Origin: Candidatus Sulfotelmatobacter sp.
GTDB lineage: Bacteria > Acidobacteriota > Terriglobia > Terriglobales > Acidobacteriaceae
DNA: 64,000 nucleotides
Reading direction: 5' to 3'
Assembly: GCA_025462865.1 (NCBI GenBank)
Contig: JAOAPI010000171.1
Coordinates: forward strand, 142,685 to 206,684
Shown in pieces: positions 19,469 through 29,140 of this stretch (position 1 is the stretch's first letter; the number at the start of each line of letters is the position of its first letter). Made by a program: the position numbers and the translations under genes. The notes below the pieces were generated by a model. That model made no database searches, had not been told where the DNA came from, and worked only from the letters and a program-made list of their open reading frames with translations.

Positions 19469-19891
19469 ATGACCACAGCCATTGATGCCAACGTGATCGT
19501 CGCGTTGTGGGCAAATGACCCTGCTCTGAGTCTGGCCGCACAAACAGCTCTAGAAGCGGCGTTCCGTCGAGGGAGTCTGGTCGTCGCCGCCCCGGTATTT
19601 GCCGAACTCATCGCTGCTCCCGAACGCACCGAAGTTTTTGTGAGTTCTCTGCTGGAAGAAAACGGAATCGTAATCGATTGGAACTTCAATGAGCCAATCT
19701 GGAGGGCGGCCGGTCGAGCGTTCCAAGCCTATGCGGAACGGCGTCGCCAGCAACGCGATCACGGTACGCGCCGCATTCTTGCGGATTTCCTGATCGGCGC
19801 CCATGCCCACATTCGCGGCTATCGCCTGTTGTCACTGGACGAACGGCTCTACCGTGCGGCGTTCCCTACGCTCAAGATAGACGTTATCTAG
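19469..19891 (+). CDS. PIN-domain ribonuclease toxin (VapC-like)
   Basis: 140 residues with the four acidic PIN residues in place: D6 (AIDANVIVAL), E46 (FAELIA), D106 (ILADFLIGAHA) and D124 (LSLDERLY). PIN toxins cut RNA, often tRNA or rRNA, when released from the antitoxin. The pair is inserted between two polyamine genes and looks complete. Its stop is only 7 nt from the end of the convergent arginine decarboxylase gene. Confidence 0.9.
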   Translation: MTTAIDANVIVALWANDPALSLAAQTALEAAFRRGSLVVAAPVFAELIAAPERTEVFVSSLLEENGIVIDWNFNEPIWRAAGRAFQAYAERRRQQRDHGTRRILADFLIGAHAHIRGYRLLSLDERLYRAAFPTLKIDVI

Positions 19892-19898
19892 ACTAGCT

Positions 19899-20456
19899 CT
19901 AATCAAAAATCAGCACCGCCGAGGCAATCACCGTAGTCCACAACCCGCGCTTGTCGCCAACAGCGGACTGCGTGACGTTGGCGGTCCGGACGATTTTGTT
20001 CGACAGCCGGTAGATCTGCTTTTTCTCGTCCCAGGAGCGGTCGGGATCGAACTCCACATTCAGCGTCGTGGCGAGCATCTCTGCAGCAAGTTCTTCAGCG
20101 TATTCTCCGGCGGCATCTTCGGTCTCACCAAACGAGTGGTGCTCGCTGAGATATCCGTAAGTGTTTTTGTCGGCGGGAATGGCTACGCCGATGGAGGAGG
20201 CAAGCAGGCGGTGGGCTTCATGAGTAGAGTTTTCGGCTACAACGGCAAAAACCACTTCGCCGGGACTGAGATACTTCACGCCTTCTTTCCGGGCCAGCAT
20301 TTTGCAATTCGGCGGGAAAATCGAAGAGACGCGCACCAGGTTCTGGGCGGCGATTCCGGCGTCGCGCAAAGCCAGTTCAAATGATGTCAACCTCTCGCGG
20401 TGTTTTCCCACTCCCTTGGTGAAGAACATCCGCTTGGGAACCATGTCTTTGCCCAA
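19899..20456 (-). CDS. Pyruvoyl-dependent arginine decarboxylase
   Basis: 185 residues from a TTG at 20456, chosen because GGGGGAGG lies eight bases upstream; the ATG at 20444 ([11 protein letters not shown]) is the alternative. Signatures are [19 protein letters not shown], and the self-cleavage site in VRVSSIFPP, where chain scission between S44 and S45 creates the pyruvoyl group, followed by [12 protein letters not shown] and IGVAIP. It decarboxylates arginine to agmatine, the substrate of AguA encoded 5 kb away. Its presence makes an arginine-to-putrescine route complete within 7 kb. The length is typical of the family. Confidence 0.93.
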   Translation of the reverse strand: MGKDMVPKRMFFTKGVGKHRERLTSFELALRDAGIAAQNLVRVSSIFPPNCKMLARKEGVKYLSPGEVVFAVVAENSTHEAHRLLASSIGVAIPADKNTYGYLSEHHSFGETEDAAGEYAEELAAEMLATTLNVEFDPDRSWDEKKQIYRLSNKIVRTANVTQSAVGDKRGLWTTVIASAVLIFD

Positions 20457-20557
20457 TTCTGTAGCCTCCCCCACGAAAAAATAATCACATTGAGATGCAC
20501 AATTTAACATAATGCTTCGTAAAGGAAAGATGAATTTCACGTCGAAGGCAAAAAAAT

Positions 20558-20587
20558 GGCGGGAACCCGCAGGCGCGGGTTCCCGCC
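20558..20587 (-). terminator. Strong rho-independent terminator
   Basis: GGCGGGAACCCGC and GCGGGTTCCCGCC form a perfect 13-bp stem with a 4-nt loop. On the minus strand it is followed, after one A, by seven T. It terminates the secreted-protein gene at 20706-21053 before it runs into the decarboxylase gene. Confidence 0.85.
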
Positions 20588-20705
20588 ACGATGCCCGGAT
20601 TCTTCGGGGGAGGGCCCGGGCAAAACCGATTCACTCTACCACACGATTGGTGGTGGTCAACGACAAACCCAGACACTGTTCGATTTTCCGAACGACAGCT
20701 CCTTG

Positions 20706-21053
20706 TCACTTGGCTGCAACCGAACTGACTTCTATCGTATCGTCTTTCAAAATACCCGTGACCGTCACATTCTTGCCCGCCTGTTTGTCCAGAGTAGCCA
20801 GTGCCGCCTTGTCTGTGGTTTGCAAAACGTAAATCTTTTCGCCCACGATCAATGCGAAGTTGGAGCCATGAGCCACGCACGTCCGAGTGCATTCGGCTGC
20901 CGTTCCATCCATGTGTTTTCTACCGCACATGGCGTCGCCGACCTCTCCGGTGAAAGTTTGCTTAGACCCCGCCAAAGCGTGAAGGTTGGAAAATGCGGCC
21001 AGGGAAAGGACAACCACGGCCATGGCCGCGAAGTAGCGCGAACGACAATTCAT
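20706..21053 (-). CDS. Small secreted protein with four cysteines, unknown function
   Basis: 115 residues. A signal peptide covers about residues 1-28 (hydrophobic core AAMAVVVLSLAAF, cleavage near ALA). The mature part has a GDAMCGRKHM motif and an ECTRTC pair, then a beta-rich end (GKNVTVTGILKDDTIEV). The pattern fits a small OB-like periplasmic domain that could bind metal through Cys and His, but this is conjecture. AGGAG precedes the start and a strong terminator follows. The C-terminal half recalls the DUF5818-like protein at 63314-63682. Confidence 0.75.
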   Translation of the reverse strand: MNCRSRYFAAMAVVVLSLAAFSNLHALAGSKQTFTGEVGDAMCGRKHMDGTAAECTRTCVAHGSNFALIVGEKIYVLQTTDKAALATLDKQAGKNVTVTGILKDDTIEVSSVAAK

Positions 21054-21191
21054 CCATGTTCTCCTATCGGTTTATCGCGGCTCGGGATAAAAAATAAAGA
21101 CGGTCAGCCGCGGGAATGCCCTGTTCTTAGTGTAGTTGCAAAGAAGCTCTAATGTGCAGCCCGGGCCAGAGATCCCTTGGCGTGTATCCCT

Positions 21192-22550
21192 TCACTGGGG
21201 AGCTTTGGCCGTGTATTGCAGGTCCACATCGACAGTCTTGTCGCGGGTGATCGCGGTAACGTGGGGATCGACCTCCCAGTCGAGATTTGCGGGAAGAAGA
21301 TTCCTGGCTTGCGGCAAGAACTGTTTCAGGTAGGTGGCGTCGAACACATCGCCGGGACGAATTTTCCAGGCGGCCCGCAATCTGGCCGTCAGATTATTGT
21401 CGATGCCGCGGAATTCGAGATCTCCCATCCGGTAAACAGAACCTTCGTCCACGGCAAGGCGAAGCCCCACCGTCCCAGCGGCATCATCGAACTGAGCGTC
21501 AACCTTAATACTGGCGAGAATATATCCGCGGGAACCGTAGAGGTCTCGCACAGCCTTCAAGTCATCTTCCAGTTGTACCGTGTTGGCCGGCTGTCCCACG
21601 CGCGCACGAAGGAGCGGGTTCAGAGCTTCGGCAGGAAATTCTTTGTTTCCAGCCCAATCCCACCCGCCGAGCTTGTATTGCTTGCCAGCCGTAACAGGAA
21701 ACACCACATCGACGAAGGTCGGTTTTGGCCTGTCGCCATTGGACTCGGAAGCAGCTGATCTTACGGCCTTAGGTTGGGGCGCCGAACAAGTTGCTTTAAG
21801 GTATCCACGCTGATGGAAGGTTGGCAGCAAGGCATGCTCGATAAACGAATCCATGAACTCCCGGGAGTATTCCCGATCGATTAATTTTTCCGCCGCAGTT
21901 TGGAGAGCAGCTAACTCTCCGTCGCCTGCGCCGGGAAACTCGACTTGCCGGATCCGAATGCTCACCCCTGCGATGTTGTAATCGATCGTCTGCAGATGTC
22001 CGCCGCTGTCCGTTTTGCGCTGATATTCGACGTGGCCGGGAATACTGTTTTCCACGAGCACCGCCTGCAGCACATCTGAGACTTCGTCGGACAAGTGTCC
22101 GGTCGTTGGTAATTCTCCGCTGAAAAGAGGGATGTGCTCGTGCACTTTGCGGCGCAGTTCTTCATCGGTGAACCAGACGAAGTCGGTAAAGCGGGCGGGG
22201 ACAAACTTATCGGCATCGGTCACCTGAAACTCGAGCTTGGTGCCCGCGGACGAGTAGGTATAGGAAAATGCGATGTTATTGAAGGCTCCGCTTTCGCCGA
22301 GTTGGCGCGCGGCCTTGCGGAAATCGTCTTCGTGGGCGATGGTACCCATCGGCAATCCACTGGCGGCCGCAATCTCATCCGACGTAAAGCGCTTCGTGCC
22401 GGTGACCTTCACCGCGATCAGCTTATAGGCTGAGGCAGGCATCGCCCGTGCATTTGTGGGTTGCGTTTGAGCTTTGGCGAAGCATCCCATGCCGACCAGC
22501 AGGGAACTCAGTAGCAAGCGCGTTAATAAGCGTGAAGGAGGTCTCTTCAT
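21192..22550 (-). CDS. POTRA-repeat periplasmic protein without a beta-barrel
   Basis: 452 residues with a signal peptide (about 1-28). At least three POTRA-like modules can be read: VTGTKRFTSDEIAAASGLP near residues 48-67, a central one around GKQYKLGGWDWAGNKEFP, and one near GSVYRMGDLEFRGIDN. The end DVDLQYTAK stops where an Omp85 barrel would begin, so the protein is a free POTRA chain. It could dock to BamA or TamA, or act as an adaptor in envelope assembly. Neighbouring genes are secreted proteins of unknown role. POTRA assignment is by motif reading. Confidence 0.78.
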   Translation of the reverse strand: MKRPPSRLLTRLLLSSLLVGMGCFAKAQTQPTNARAMPASAYKLIAVKVTGTKRFTSDEIAAASGLPMGTIAHEDDFRKAARQLGESGAFNNIAFSYTYSSAGTKLEFQVTDADKFVPARFTDFVWFTDEELRRKVHEHIPLFSGELPTTGHLSDEVSDVLQAVLVENSIPGHVEYQRKTDSGGHLQTIDYNIAGVSIRIRQVEFPGAGDGELAALQTAAEKLIDREYSREFMDSFIEHALLPTFHQRGYLKATCSAPQPKAVRSAASESNGDRPKPTFVDVVFPVTAGKQYKLGGWDWAGNKEFPAEALNPLLRARVGQPANTVQLEDDLKAVRDLYGSRGYILASIKVDAQFDDAAGTVGLRLAVDEGSVYRMGDLEFRGIDNNLTARLRAAWKIRPGDVFDATYLKQFLPQARNLLPANLDWEVDPHVTAITRDKTVDVDLQYTAKAPQ

Positions 22551-22840
22551 CTACTTCGATCTGGCAGTTGTTTTATGCTTCTTGGCAGCGAAGCATTTCA
22601 GAAGTTCGCTGGAGTCAAGTTCCATACTGTAATTCGTCGTCAAGCGCTCGCGAAACAGTTCTTCGTCCCAACCTTCGCGGGTATGCCCAGCTTTCACAAA
22701 GACAAGGGGATAATGGCCAAGTCTCATACAGAAGCTGATTTCATTTTACTCAGAGGGTGGCCTGGCGGGGGGATGATATCGGTTCGTCCTGATGGATCAG
22801 GCCTGGACGTGACAAAGCCTTAGTTCGGATTAAAACGAAA

Positions 22841-23170
22841 TTAGATTGTTGGGCTGCTGAACGTGGCCTGCTTCACAACTCTGCCGACCATTTTCAGCAC
22901 TTTTGAAGGCTCGGGGGTGCGGATTTCCTCATTTTGAGTCGCTTCCATCAGGCCCCCCTCAACTGCCTCGAGGGCCAGCCTCGAGCGTTCCAGAACGGTG
23001 AGGAGATATTTCTGGGCGATGGGACGATCTGCAGGATGAATCAATTCCCACCAGCGGCGAATCGATTCTTGTACTTCGGTTTCTGTCTTTTCCCCCACCA
23101 CCAGGGCATCGATTAGCCGGTAGAGTTTGCTCTTGATCGCCTGATACGAGACAGATATCTCCTGGGGCAT
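22841..23170 (-). CDS. Hypothetical protein, helical, 109 residues
   Basis: A soluble, charged, helix-rich protein (SKLYRLIDALVVGEKTETEV, then ESIRRWWELIHPADRPIAQK). GGAGA sits six bases before the ATG. No family recognised; no signal peptide or membrane segment. Codon use resembles the neighbours. Confidence 0.6.
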   Translation of the reverse strand: MPQEISVSYQAIKSKLYRLIDALVVGEKTETEVQESIRRWWELIHPADRPIAQKYLLTVLERSRLALEAVEGGLMEATQNEEIRTPEPSKVLKMVGRVVKQATFSSPTI

Positions 23171-23538
23171 GTGGGGTCTCCGAACTAACTGATGTGGGCA
23201 CTAGCAATCCGCCAGCCAAACCTCGACGGTTGCAGTGCAAGCCTTTTGACCGCGAAGGCTTATGAGAATCCTGCGAATGGGATAAAACAGAATGTGGAAT
23301 ATGGATTCTGGAAGTTGTGGATCCAGACTGCGGCGTCACTTGATCTTATCAAGGCTCTGCCTCAGGCCGATGTTAGACGCCTCTCTGATCCGCTCTGTTA
23401 CCACCGCAGGGTACAATGTTCCGCCACCCTGAACCGCAATGCCTCATACTTCCAAGCGAGCCTTGCCGGGACCGGACGTGAGCAGGTGCCACAAAAACTC
23501 AAAATTCCCATGCAGCAGCGACAAATCTTGGAGGCTAG
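23171..23538. other. Intergenic region, nothing recognised
   Basis: 368 nt between divergent genes. Open frames here give unnatural-looking proteins. It probably holds the two promoters. The end carries TTGGAGG, the ribosome site of the next gene. Confidence 0.5.
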
Positions 23539-24120
23539 ATGAAAAAGGTGGCTTGGATTCTTGCATTTCCCATGTTGATTTCGGTCTTGAGCATCGCGCA
23601 GGACGCGCCGGCTGCGAGTGTTTCACAGACTGAAGCCCAGAACCGTGTGTTCTTTCCCAGCGACATGTTTTGGGGATGGGCGCAATTTGACCTGGCGCCG
23701 CCCCATAATGAAATCGACCCCAACCTTTGCGCCGGAAACGCTGGGCAGTATGGCGGCGTGAACGCGCCTTGCAGCCTGTTTGCGCGTTACATGTTGTCTG
23801 GGATGCTGGAAGTGCGCCCGTTTGGCAGGGGGCCGCTGCGTCGCTTCATGGTGTTTGGAGCGCCCGCTTTCTTGTTCGGCAAGACTATCCCCAAGACTCT
23901 CTACACCTGGTCGCCGGATGCCATTGGGATCGAGCATTCATGGGGAGTGGGAATATTCATTGCCAAAGGATTCGAATTTCGCGTCACCCAACATTTCTTG
24001 TTCGATCGTTTAGGCGCTCGGGATAAGAATCTGGGAGTGGCTGATCTGGGGACCAACGGCCCCTGGGGACGCTACATGACCGTAGGAGTGCACAAGTCTT
24101 TTGGCACCCGACGCTGGTGA
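23539..24120 (+). CDS. Exported protein of unknown function
   Basis: 193 residues. A signal peptide at 1-20 (KKVAWILAFPMLISVLSIAQ) is followed by a Trp/Phe-rich sequence with alternating strands (MFWGWAQFDLAPPHNE, LEVRPFGRGPLRRFMVFG, FEFRVTQHFLF) and a terminal GRYMTVGVHKSFGTRRW, which resembles a small outer-membrane barrel. Two cysteines (about C61 and C74) could pair. A TTGGAGG ribosome site precedes the ATG. Family not recognised. Confidence 0.75.
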   Translation: MKKVAWILAFPMLISVLSIAQDAPAASVSQTEAQNRVFFPSDMFWGWAQFDLAPPHNEIDPNLCAGNAGQYGGVNAPCSLFARYMLSGMLEVRPFGRGPLRRFMVFGAPAFLFGKTIPKTLYTWSPDAIGIEHSWGVGIFIAKGFEFRVTQHFLFDRLGARDKNLGVADLGTNGPWGRYMTVGVHKSFGTRRW

Positions 24121-24124
24121 CAGA

Positions 24125-24640
24125 TCATGCAACCACTGCCGGCGCCGACCGCCCGCGCATCCGCTGAACCAGCCAGATCACGAAAGCAATCAGCAGCCCC
24201 AGCACTACGAAGGGCGTAAGCACGATCGGCACGAGCCAGCCGTGGCCGCCCATGGAAGTTACATCGCCTGAGATTGTAGCTGCCGAGTCACGCCGGATCT
24301 GACCGCCGAATACGGTCGCATCGGCGGCTATTTTTGCTCCTCGATCCAGCCGGACGTCGCCGCCAAAAGTTGTGACGTCTCCGGCCACTTCTCCCTGATC
24401 TTCGATAACAATGCTGCCACCGAATGCCGTCACATCGCCCGTCACCTTGCCACGCACTCGGATGCTGCAGGCAAAGCAGGTGAGCTCCCCGACCGCTTGG
24501 TTCGGACCAATATTGATGTTATGACCGAACTGCGTGTAGCTGGAATTGTTCTTCGCGACCGCGGCACTCGAGAGCGCCAGGCAAAGCAGCGTTAGTGCTC
24601 CGAGCATTCTAAATCGATGGTCGCCAACTGAGGTACCCAT
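24125..24640 (-). CDS. Membrane-anchored bactofilin-like repeat protein
   Basis: 171 residues: a signal peptide, then short beta-helix-like repeats (GKVTGDVTAFGGSIVI, GEVAGDVTTFGGDVRLDRG, AADATVFGGQIRRD, ISGDVTSMGG), then one transmembrane helix near residues 135-158 and a basic tail. The GDVTxFGG repeats resemble polymer-forming (bactofilin) stretches, on the outer face of the membrane here. GGAGG lies six bases before the ATG. It is convergent with the upstream gene with a 4-nt gap. Function unknown. Confidence 0.75.
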   Translation of the reverse strand: MGTSVGDHRFRMLGALTLLCLALSSAAVAKNNSSYTQFGHNINIGPNQAVGELTCFACSIRVRGKVTGDVTAFGGSIVIEDQGEVAGDVTTFGGDVRLDRGAKIAADATVFGGQIRRDSAATISGDVTSMGGHGWLVPIVLTPFVVLGLLIAFVIWLVQRMRGRSAPAVVA

Positions 24641-24730
24641 GACGAACCTCCGTTCGAAACAAGCTCCGGAATGGGATTATGCCACAACATCCCGAGGGAA
24701 TAAGGAGGTGTGCTGCGGCAAAGCTTTCTC

Positions 24731-24736
24731 TATAAT
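24731..24736 (+). promoter_or_regulatory. Candidate sigma-70 -10 box of icd
   Basis: A perfect TATAAT 45 nt before the icd start codon; no good -35 hexamer is evident at 17 nt. A GGGAGG ribosome site follows downstream. Confidence 0.4.
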
Positions 24737-24780
24737 AGGGGGTTTCTCACATAAGAGGAATTTGTTTAGGGAGGCAGTCG

Positions 24781-26208
24781 ATGGCAGGCTCTTATAACGG
24801 GGTGTCTATACCGTCCGACGGTAAGAAAATTGGCTATGCTCAAGGAAAGTACGACGTGCCCGATAATCCGATCATTCCTTTTATCGAGGGTGACGGAACT
24901 GGCCGCGATATCTGGAAGGCGTCTTTGCGTGTGTTCGACGCGGCCGTAGACAAAGCCTATAAGGGCAAGCGGCGTGTCGCATGGTACGAAGTTTTTGCCG
25001 GCGAAAAGGCTAAGGCAAAGTTCGACAACTGGCTGCCGGATGACACGGTCGATGCCATTCGTGAATTTCGAGTCGCCATCAAGGGTCCGCTGACTACACC
25101 GGTCGGCGGCGGCATCCGGTCGCTCAATGTCGCTCTGCGTCAGATTTTGGATCTCTATTGCTGCGTGCGTCCCGTGAAGTATTACAAGGGCGTACCTTCG
25201 CCAGTGAAAAATCCCGAACGCATGGATGTCGTCATCTACCGTGAGAATACCGAGGACGTCTACGCTGGCATTGAGTGGGAACAGGGAACTGCTGAGTGCG
25301 CCAAGCTGATCGAGTTCCTCAACAAAGACATGCTGAAGGGTGGAAAGAAACAGGTTCGCCTGGATTCAGGAGTGGGCATCAAACCGATCTCAGTCACCGG
25401 GACGAAGCGCCTGGTGCGCATGTCGATTCTTCATGCGCTCGAAACCGGACGAAAGACCGTGACGCTCGTGCACAAGGGGAACATCCAGAAGTTTACCGAG
25501 GGTGCGTTCCGGAAGTGGGGATACGAACTGGCCACCGAAGAATTTCGCGACCAGGTAATCACCGAGCGCGAGAGCTGGATCATCGACAACAAAGACAAAA
25601 ATCCAGACCTCACGGTTGCTCAGAACGCAGAACTCGTCGAGCCCGGCATGGAGTTCGCTCCGCCTGCATTTCGCCAGGCTGTTGAACAGGAAGTAAAAGA
25701 AGTTCTCGACCGCATCTACGCCACCCACGGCAAAGGCCAGTGGAAGAAGAAGATCATGATCAACGATCGAATTGCGGATTCGATATTCCAGCAGGTGGTC
25801 ACGCGAGCGGATGAATACTCGGTTCTTGCGACTCCGAACCTGAATGGCGACTACATCTCCGACGCATGCGCGGCCCAGGTCGGCGGCCTCGGTATCGCAC
25901 CTGGCGCGAACATCGGAGACGGATACGCTATCTTCGAAGCCACTCACGGCACCGCCCCAAAATATGCCGATAAAGATGTGATCAATCCAGGCTCGGTGAT
26001 GCTCTCTGGCGTGATGATGTTTCGCTTCTTGGGTTGGAACGAAGCCGCCGACTTGATCGAAGGAGCGATGGAGCGGACCATCCTCCAGAAAAAAGTTACC
26101 TACGACTTCGAGCGCCTGATGGAAGGCGCGACCAAAGTGAAAACCAGCCAGTTCGCCGATTGCATTGTCGAAAACATGGGTGCCGCAGTGCTAGCAGAGA
26201 CAAGATGA
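24781..26208 (+). CDS. icd: Isocitrate dehydrogenase (NADP-dependent)
   Basis: 475 residues. Key pieces are [11 protein letters not shown], the substrate loop [13 protein letters not shown] with S114 equivalent to the regulatory Ser113 of E. coli, [14 protein letters not shown], the lysine and aspartate region around [15 protein letters not shown], and [19 protein letters not shown]. It converts isocitrate to 2-oxoglutarate. It is slightly longer than the E. coli enzyme (416 residues) because of inserts, typical of many non-proteobacterial forms. GGGAGG lies just upstream of the ATG. It is followed by mdh on the same strand, so two TCA-cycle genes are neighbours. Confidence 0.96.
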   Translation: MAGSYNGVSIPSDGKKIGYAQGKYDVPDNPIIPFIEGDGTGRDIWKASLRVFDAAVDKAYKGKRRVAWYEVFAGEKAKAKFDNWLPDDTVDAIREFRVAIKGPLTTPVGGGIRSLNVALRQILDLYCCVRPVKYYKGVPSPVKNPERMDVVIYRENTEDVYAGIEWEQGTAECAKLIEFLNKDMLKGGKKQVRLDSGVGIKPISVTGTKRLVRMSILHALETGRKTVTLVHKGNIQKFTEGAFRKWGYELATEEFRDQVITERESWIIDNKDKNPDLTVAQNAELVEPGMEFAPPAFRQAVEQEVKEVLDRIYATHGKGQWKKKIMINDRIADSIFQQVVTRADEYSVLATPNLNGDYISDACAAQVGGLGIAPGANIGDGYAIFEATHGTAPKYADKDVINPGSVMLSGVMMFRFLGWNEAADLIEGAMERTILQKKVTYDFERLMEGATKVKTSQFADCIVENMGAAVLAETR

Positions 26209-27255
<1,047 letters not shown>

Positions 27256-27297
27256 TGTACAGGTCAAAATTAGTGTGATTTTGGTCTGATCGGGAAG

Positions 27298-27319
27298 GGC
27301 ACGAGTTTTTATTCGTGCC
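27298..27319 (+). terminator. Stem-loop after mdh
   Basis: GGCACGA and TCGTGCC form a 7-bp stem around an AT-rich loop, 43 nt after the mdh stop. There is no T-tract after the stem, so it may be one of the dispersed GGCACGA hairpins rather than a true terminator. It overlaps the putative start of the next open frame. Confidence 0.4.
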
Positions 27320-27719
27320 GCCTAAGCTGATTGGGTGGCGTCGGCTATCGGCCGCTGAGGCTCGCTCTCGCAGTGAGGCCAAAGCCGGACAAAACCAGCG
27401 GCTATATGGACAACCCGCGCTGCGCCAAAACTTCTTCCGCGCGGGTCACGCGCAGGCCGGCGTAATTGTCATTCTCTCCCTGGTGTGCCAAATCTTGGCG
27501 GATGCAGCGCTTCTTCCACCCTCGCTGCTCTGGACGGCCCGAATTGCGGTACCTCTGGCTGCCATCCTGATTCCAGCGGGATTCTTCTTGTCGATGCTCT
27601 CGCCCGCCGCTAGTCAGCCGAGCAGTGCGGTGGGACTCATCTATGCCGGTGCCGTAGTCCTCGCCGTCGGAGTGCTGCTGCTCGGGATCGGTCTAATCAG
27701 GTCCGCGATTTCAGGCTAA
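27315..27719 (+). CDS. Hypothetical membrane protein
   Basis: Up to 134 residues with three hydrophobic helices (about residues 47-66, 70-95 and 105-130). The only start found is a GTG at 27315 inside a stem-loop, and the first 40 residues are basic and low-complexity, so the true start is doubtful. No family recognised. It ends 4 nt inside the convergent cyclophilin gene. Confidence 0.45.
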   Translation: MPPKLIGWRRLSAAEARSRSEAKAGQNQRLYGQPALRQNFFRAGHAQAGVIVILSLVCQILADAALLPPSLLWTARIAVPLAAILIPAGFFLSMLSPAASQPSSAVGLIYAGAVVLAVGVLLLGIGLIRSAISG

Positions 27720-28243
27720 GTTCTCTCCACCGTTACCTTCTTCACCACCACATCCTTGTTCGGCTTATCCTGCCGGCCGCGAGGAACTTCAGAAATCTTT
27801 TTCACCACATCCTGCCCTTCCAGCACCTCGCCGAAAATCGTGTGCTTGCCCGTCAGCCAGGTCGTCGGCGCAACCGTAATGAAGAACTGCGACCCGTTGG
27901 TATTGGGGCCGGCATTGGCCATGGCCAGTTTCCCCGCCTTATCGAGTTTGTGAGGCGAGCCTTTGGTTTCATCTTCGAACTGATACCCCGGGCCGCCCAT
28001 GCCGGTGCCTTGAGGATCGCCCCCCTGAATCATGAAGTCAGGGATCACACGATGAAAAATCGTTCCATCATAAAGCGGGTCTTTTGATTTCTTACGCGTC
28101 GAAGGATGCGTCCACTCGCGCTTGCCTTCCGCGAGTTCTACGAAGTTCGCTACAGTCTTAGGCGCATCTTTATCGAAGAGGCGGCACACGATGTTGCCTT
28201 CGCTGGTTTCAAACGTGGCGTACAGTCCGGGTTGGCGGGTCAT
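27716..28243 (-). CDS. Cyclophilin-type peptidyl-prolyl isomerase, cytoplasmic
   Basis: 175 residues with the cyclophilin core: FHRVIPDFMIQGGDPQGTG, FEDE, LAMANAGPNTNGSQFFIT, LTGKHTIFGEV. It speeds cis-trans isomerisation of X-Pro bonds. No signal peptide, unlike its neighbour. AAAGGA precedes the ATG. It lies directly downstream of a second cyclophilin gene on the same strand. Confidence 0.93.
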   Translation of the reverse strand: MTRQPGLYATFETSEGNIVCRLFDKDAPKTVANFVELAEGKREWTHPSTRKKSKDPLYDGTIFHRVIPDFMIQGGDPQGTGMGGPGYQFEDETKGSPHKLDKAGKLAMANAGPNTNGSQFFITVAPTTWLTGKHTIFGEVLEGQDVVKKISEVPRGRQDKPNKDVVVKKVTVERT

Positions 28244-28299
28244 GGAGTCCTTTCAGAATCGTCGTTAGCTGTTGGTCGTTCGTCGTTGGCCCGTGCGTT

Positions 28300-29022
28300 T
28301 CAGTTCGGGGTTGATGGCGGCTTCGTTGCAGTTGCTGCGGGCTTTTTCGCCGGTGTGGCCGATTTGGCCGCCGGGGTTGTGGACCCGCCGCGTTCTATTT
28401 TGACGTGAATAATTTTTATTGGACGAAAGGGCCGATCATTGCTGGGGTCGGTGGCCATATGCGTAATCTGCTTGACCAGAGCCACAGTTGCGTCGTCGCA
28501 CTGCCCGAACAGCGTGTACTTTCCATTTAGATGCGGCGTAGCGACTTCGGTGATGAAGAATTGCGAGCCGTTTGTATCCGGTCCGGAGTTGGCGTAGGCG
28601 AGACGGCCGGGCCTGTCGAACGGAAGATCGGAGGAAATCTCGTTCTTGAATTTGTAACCCGCGTCGCCCGTCCCGTCCCCCTTGGGGTCGCCACCTTGAA
28701 TCATGAAGCCGGGAATCACGCGATGAAAAATGGTTCCATCATAGAGAGGTGTGTTGTGCTTAGTAGTTCCGCTAACCGGATTCTTCCAGTCTTTTTTCCC
28801 GGTAGCGAGGCCGATGAAATTCTCCACCCCGATTGGCGCCTTGTCAGGGAATAGCGTGCACGTCATATTCCCGGCGGTCGTCTGGATGATCGCGGTAGTC
28901 ATCGCCGGAGCGGAATGGTGTACCGGAGCTTTGGCCGCAGGTGCGGTCTGCGCTTTCGACTGCGCCCAAACTGAAAGTGAAAATGCAGAAATCAAAAAGC
29001 AAGCTAAAAATCCAGTACGCAT
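28300..29022 (-). CDS. Cyclophilin-type peptidyl-prolyl isomerase, exported
   Basis: 240 residues from the ATG at 29022, which has AGGAG at proper distance. A signal peptide (MRTGFLACFLISAFSLSVWA) and an Ala/Pro linker precede the cyclophilin core (FHRVIPGFMIQGGDPKGDG, LAYANSGPDTNGSQFFIT, LNGKYTLFGQ). A Pro/Ala/Lys-rich C-terminal tail is probably disordered. A periplasmic foldase is likely. With the next gene it forms a cytoplasmic/periplasmic pair of paralogues. Confidence 0.92.
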   Translation of the reverse strand: MRTGFLACFLISAFSLSVWAQSKAQTAPAAKAPVHHSAPAMTTAIIQTTAGNMTCTLFPDKAPIGVENFIGLATGKKDWKNPVSGTTKHNTPLYDGTIFHRVIPGFMIQGGDPKGDGTGDAGYKFKNEISSDLPFDRPGRLAYANSGPDTNGSQFFITEVATPHLNGKYTLFGQCDDATVALVKQITHMATDPSNDRPFRPIKIIHVKIERGGSTTPAAKSATPAKKPAATATKPPSTPN

Positions 29023-29140
29023 GATTGCTCCTGTTGGCACAAACATTGGTCAGTATTTTATTCGCAACGTTGCATTCCGCCCAGCCTTGCACTTCTACCG
29101 TTTCGCCCTACGGACGTAGCATTGTACGACAGCACCGCAT

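Noticed and set aside
22575..22823. 82-residue plus-strand frame between the POTRA and hypothetical genes
   Set aside because: No ribosome site, composition not protein-like, low information.
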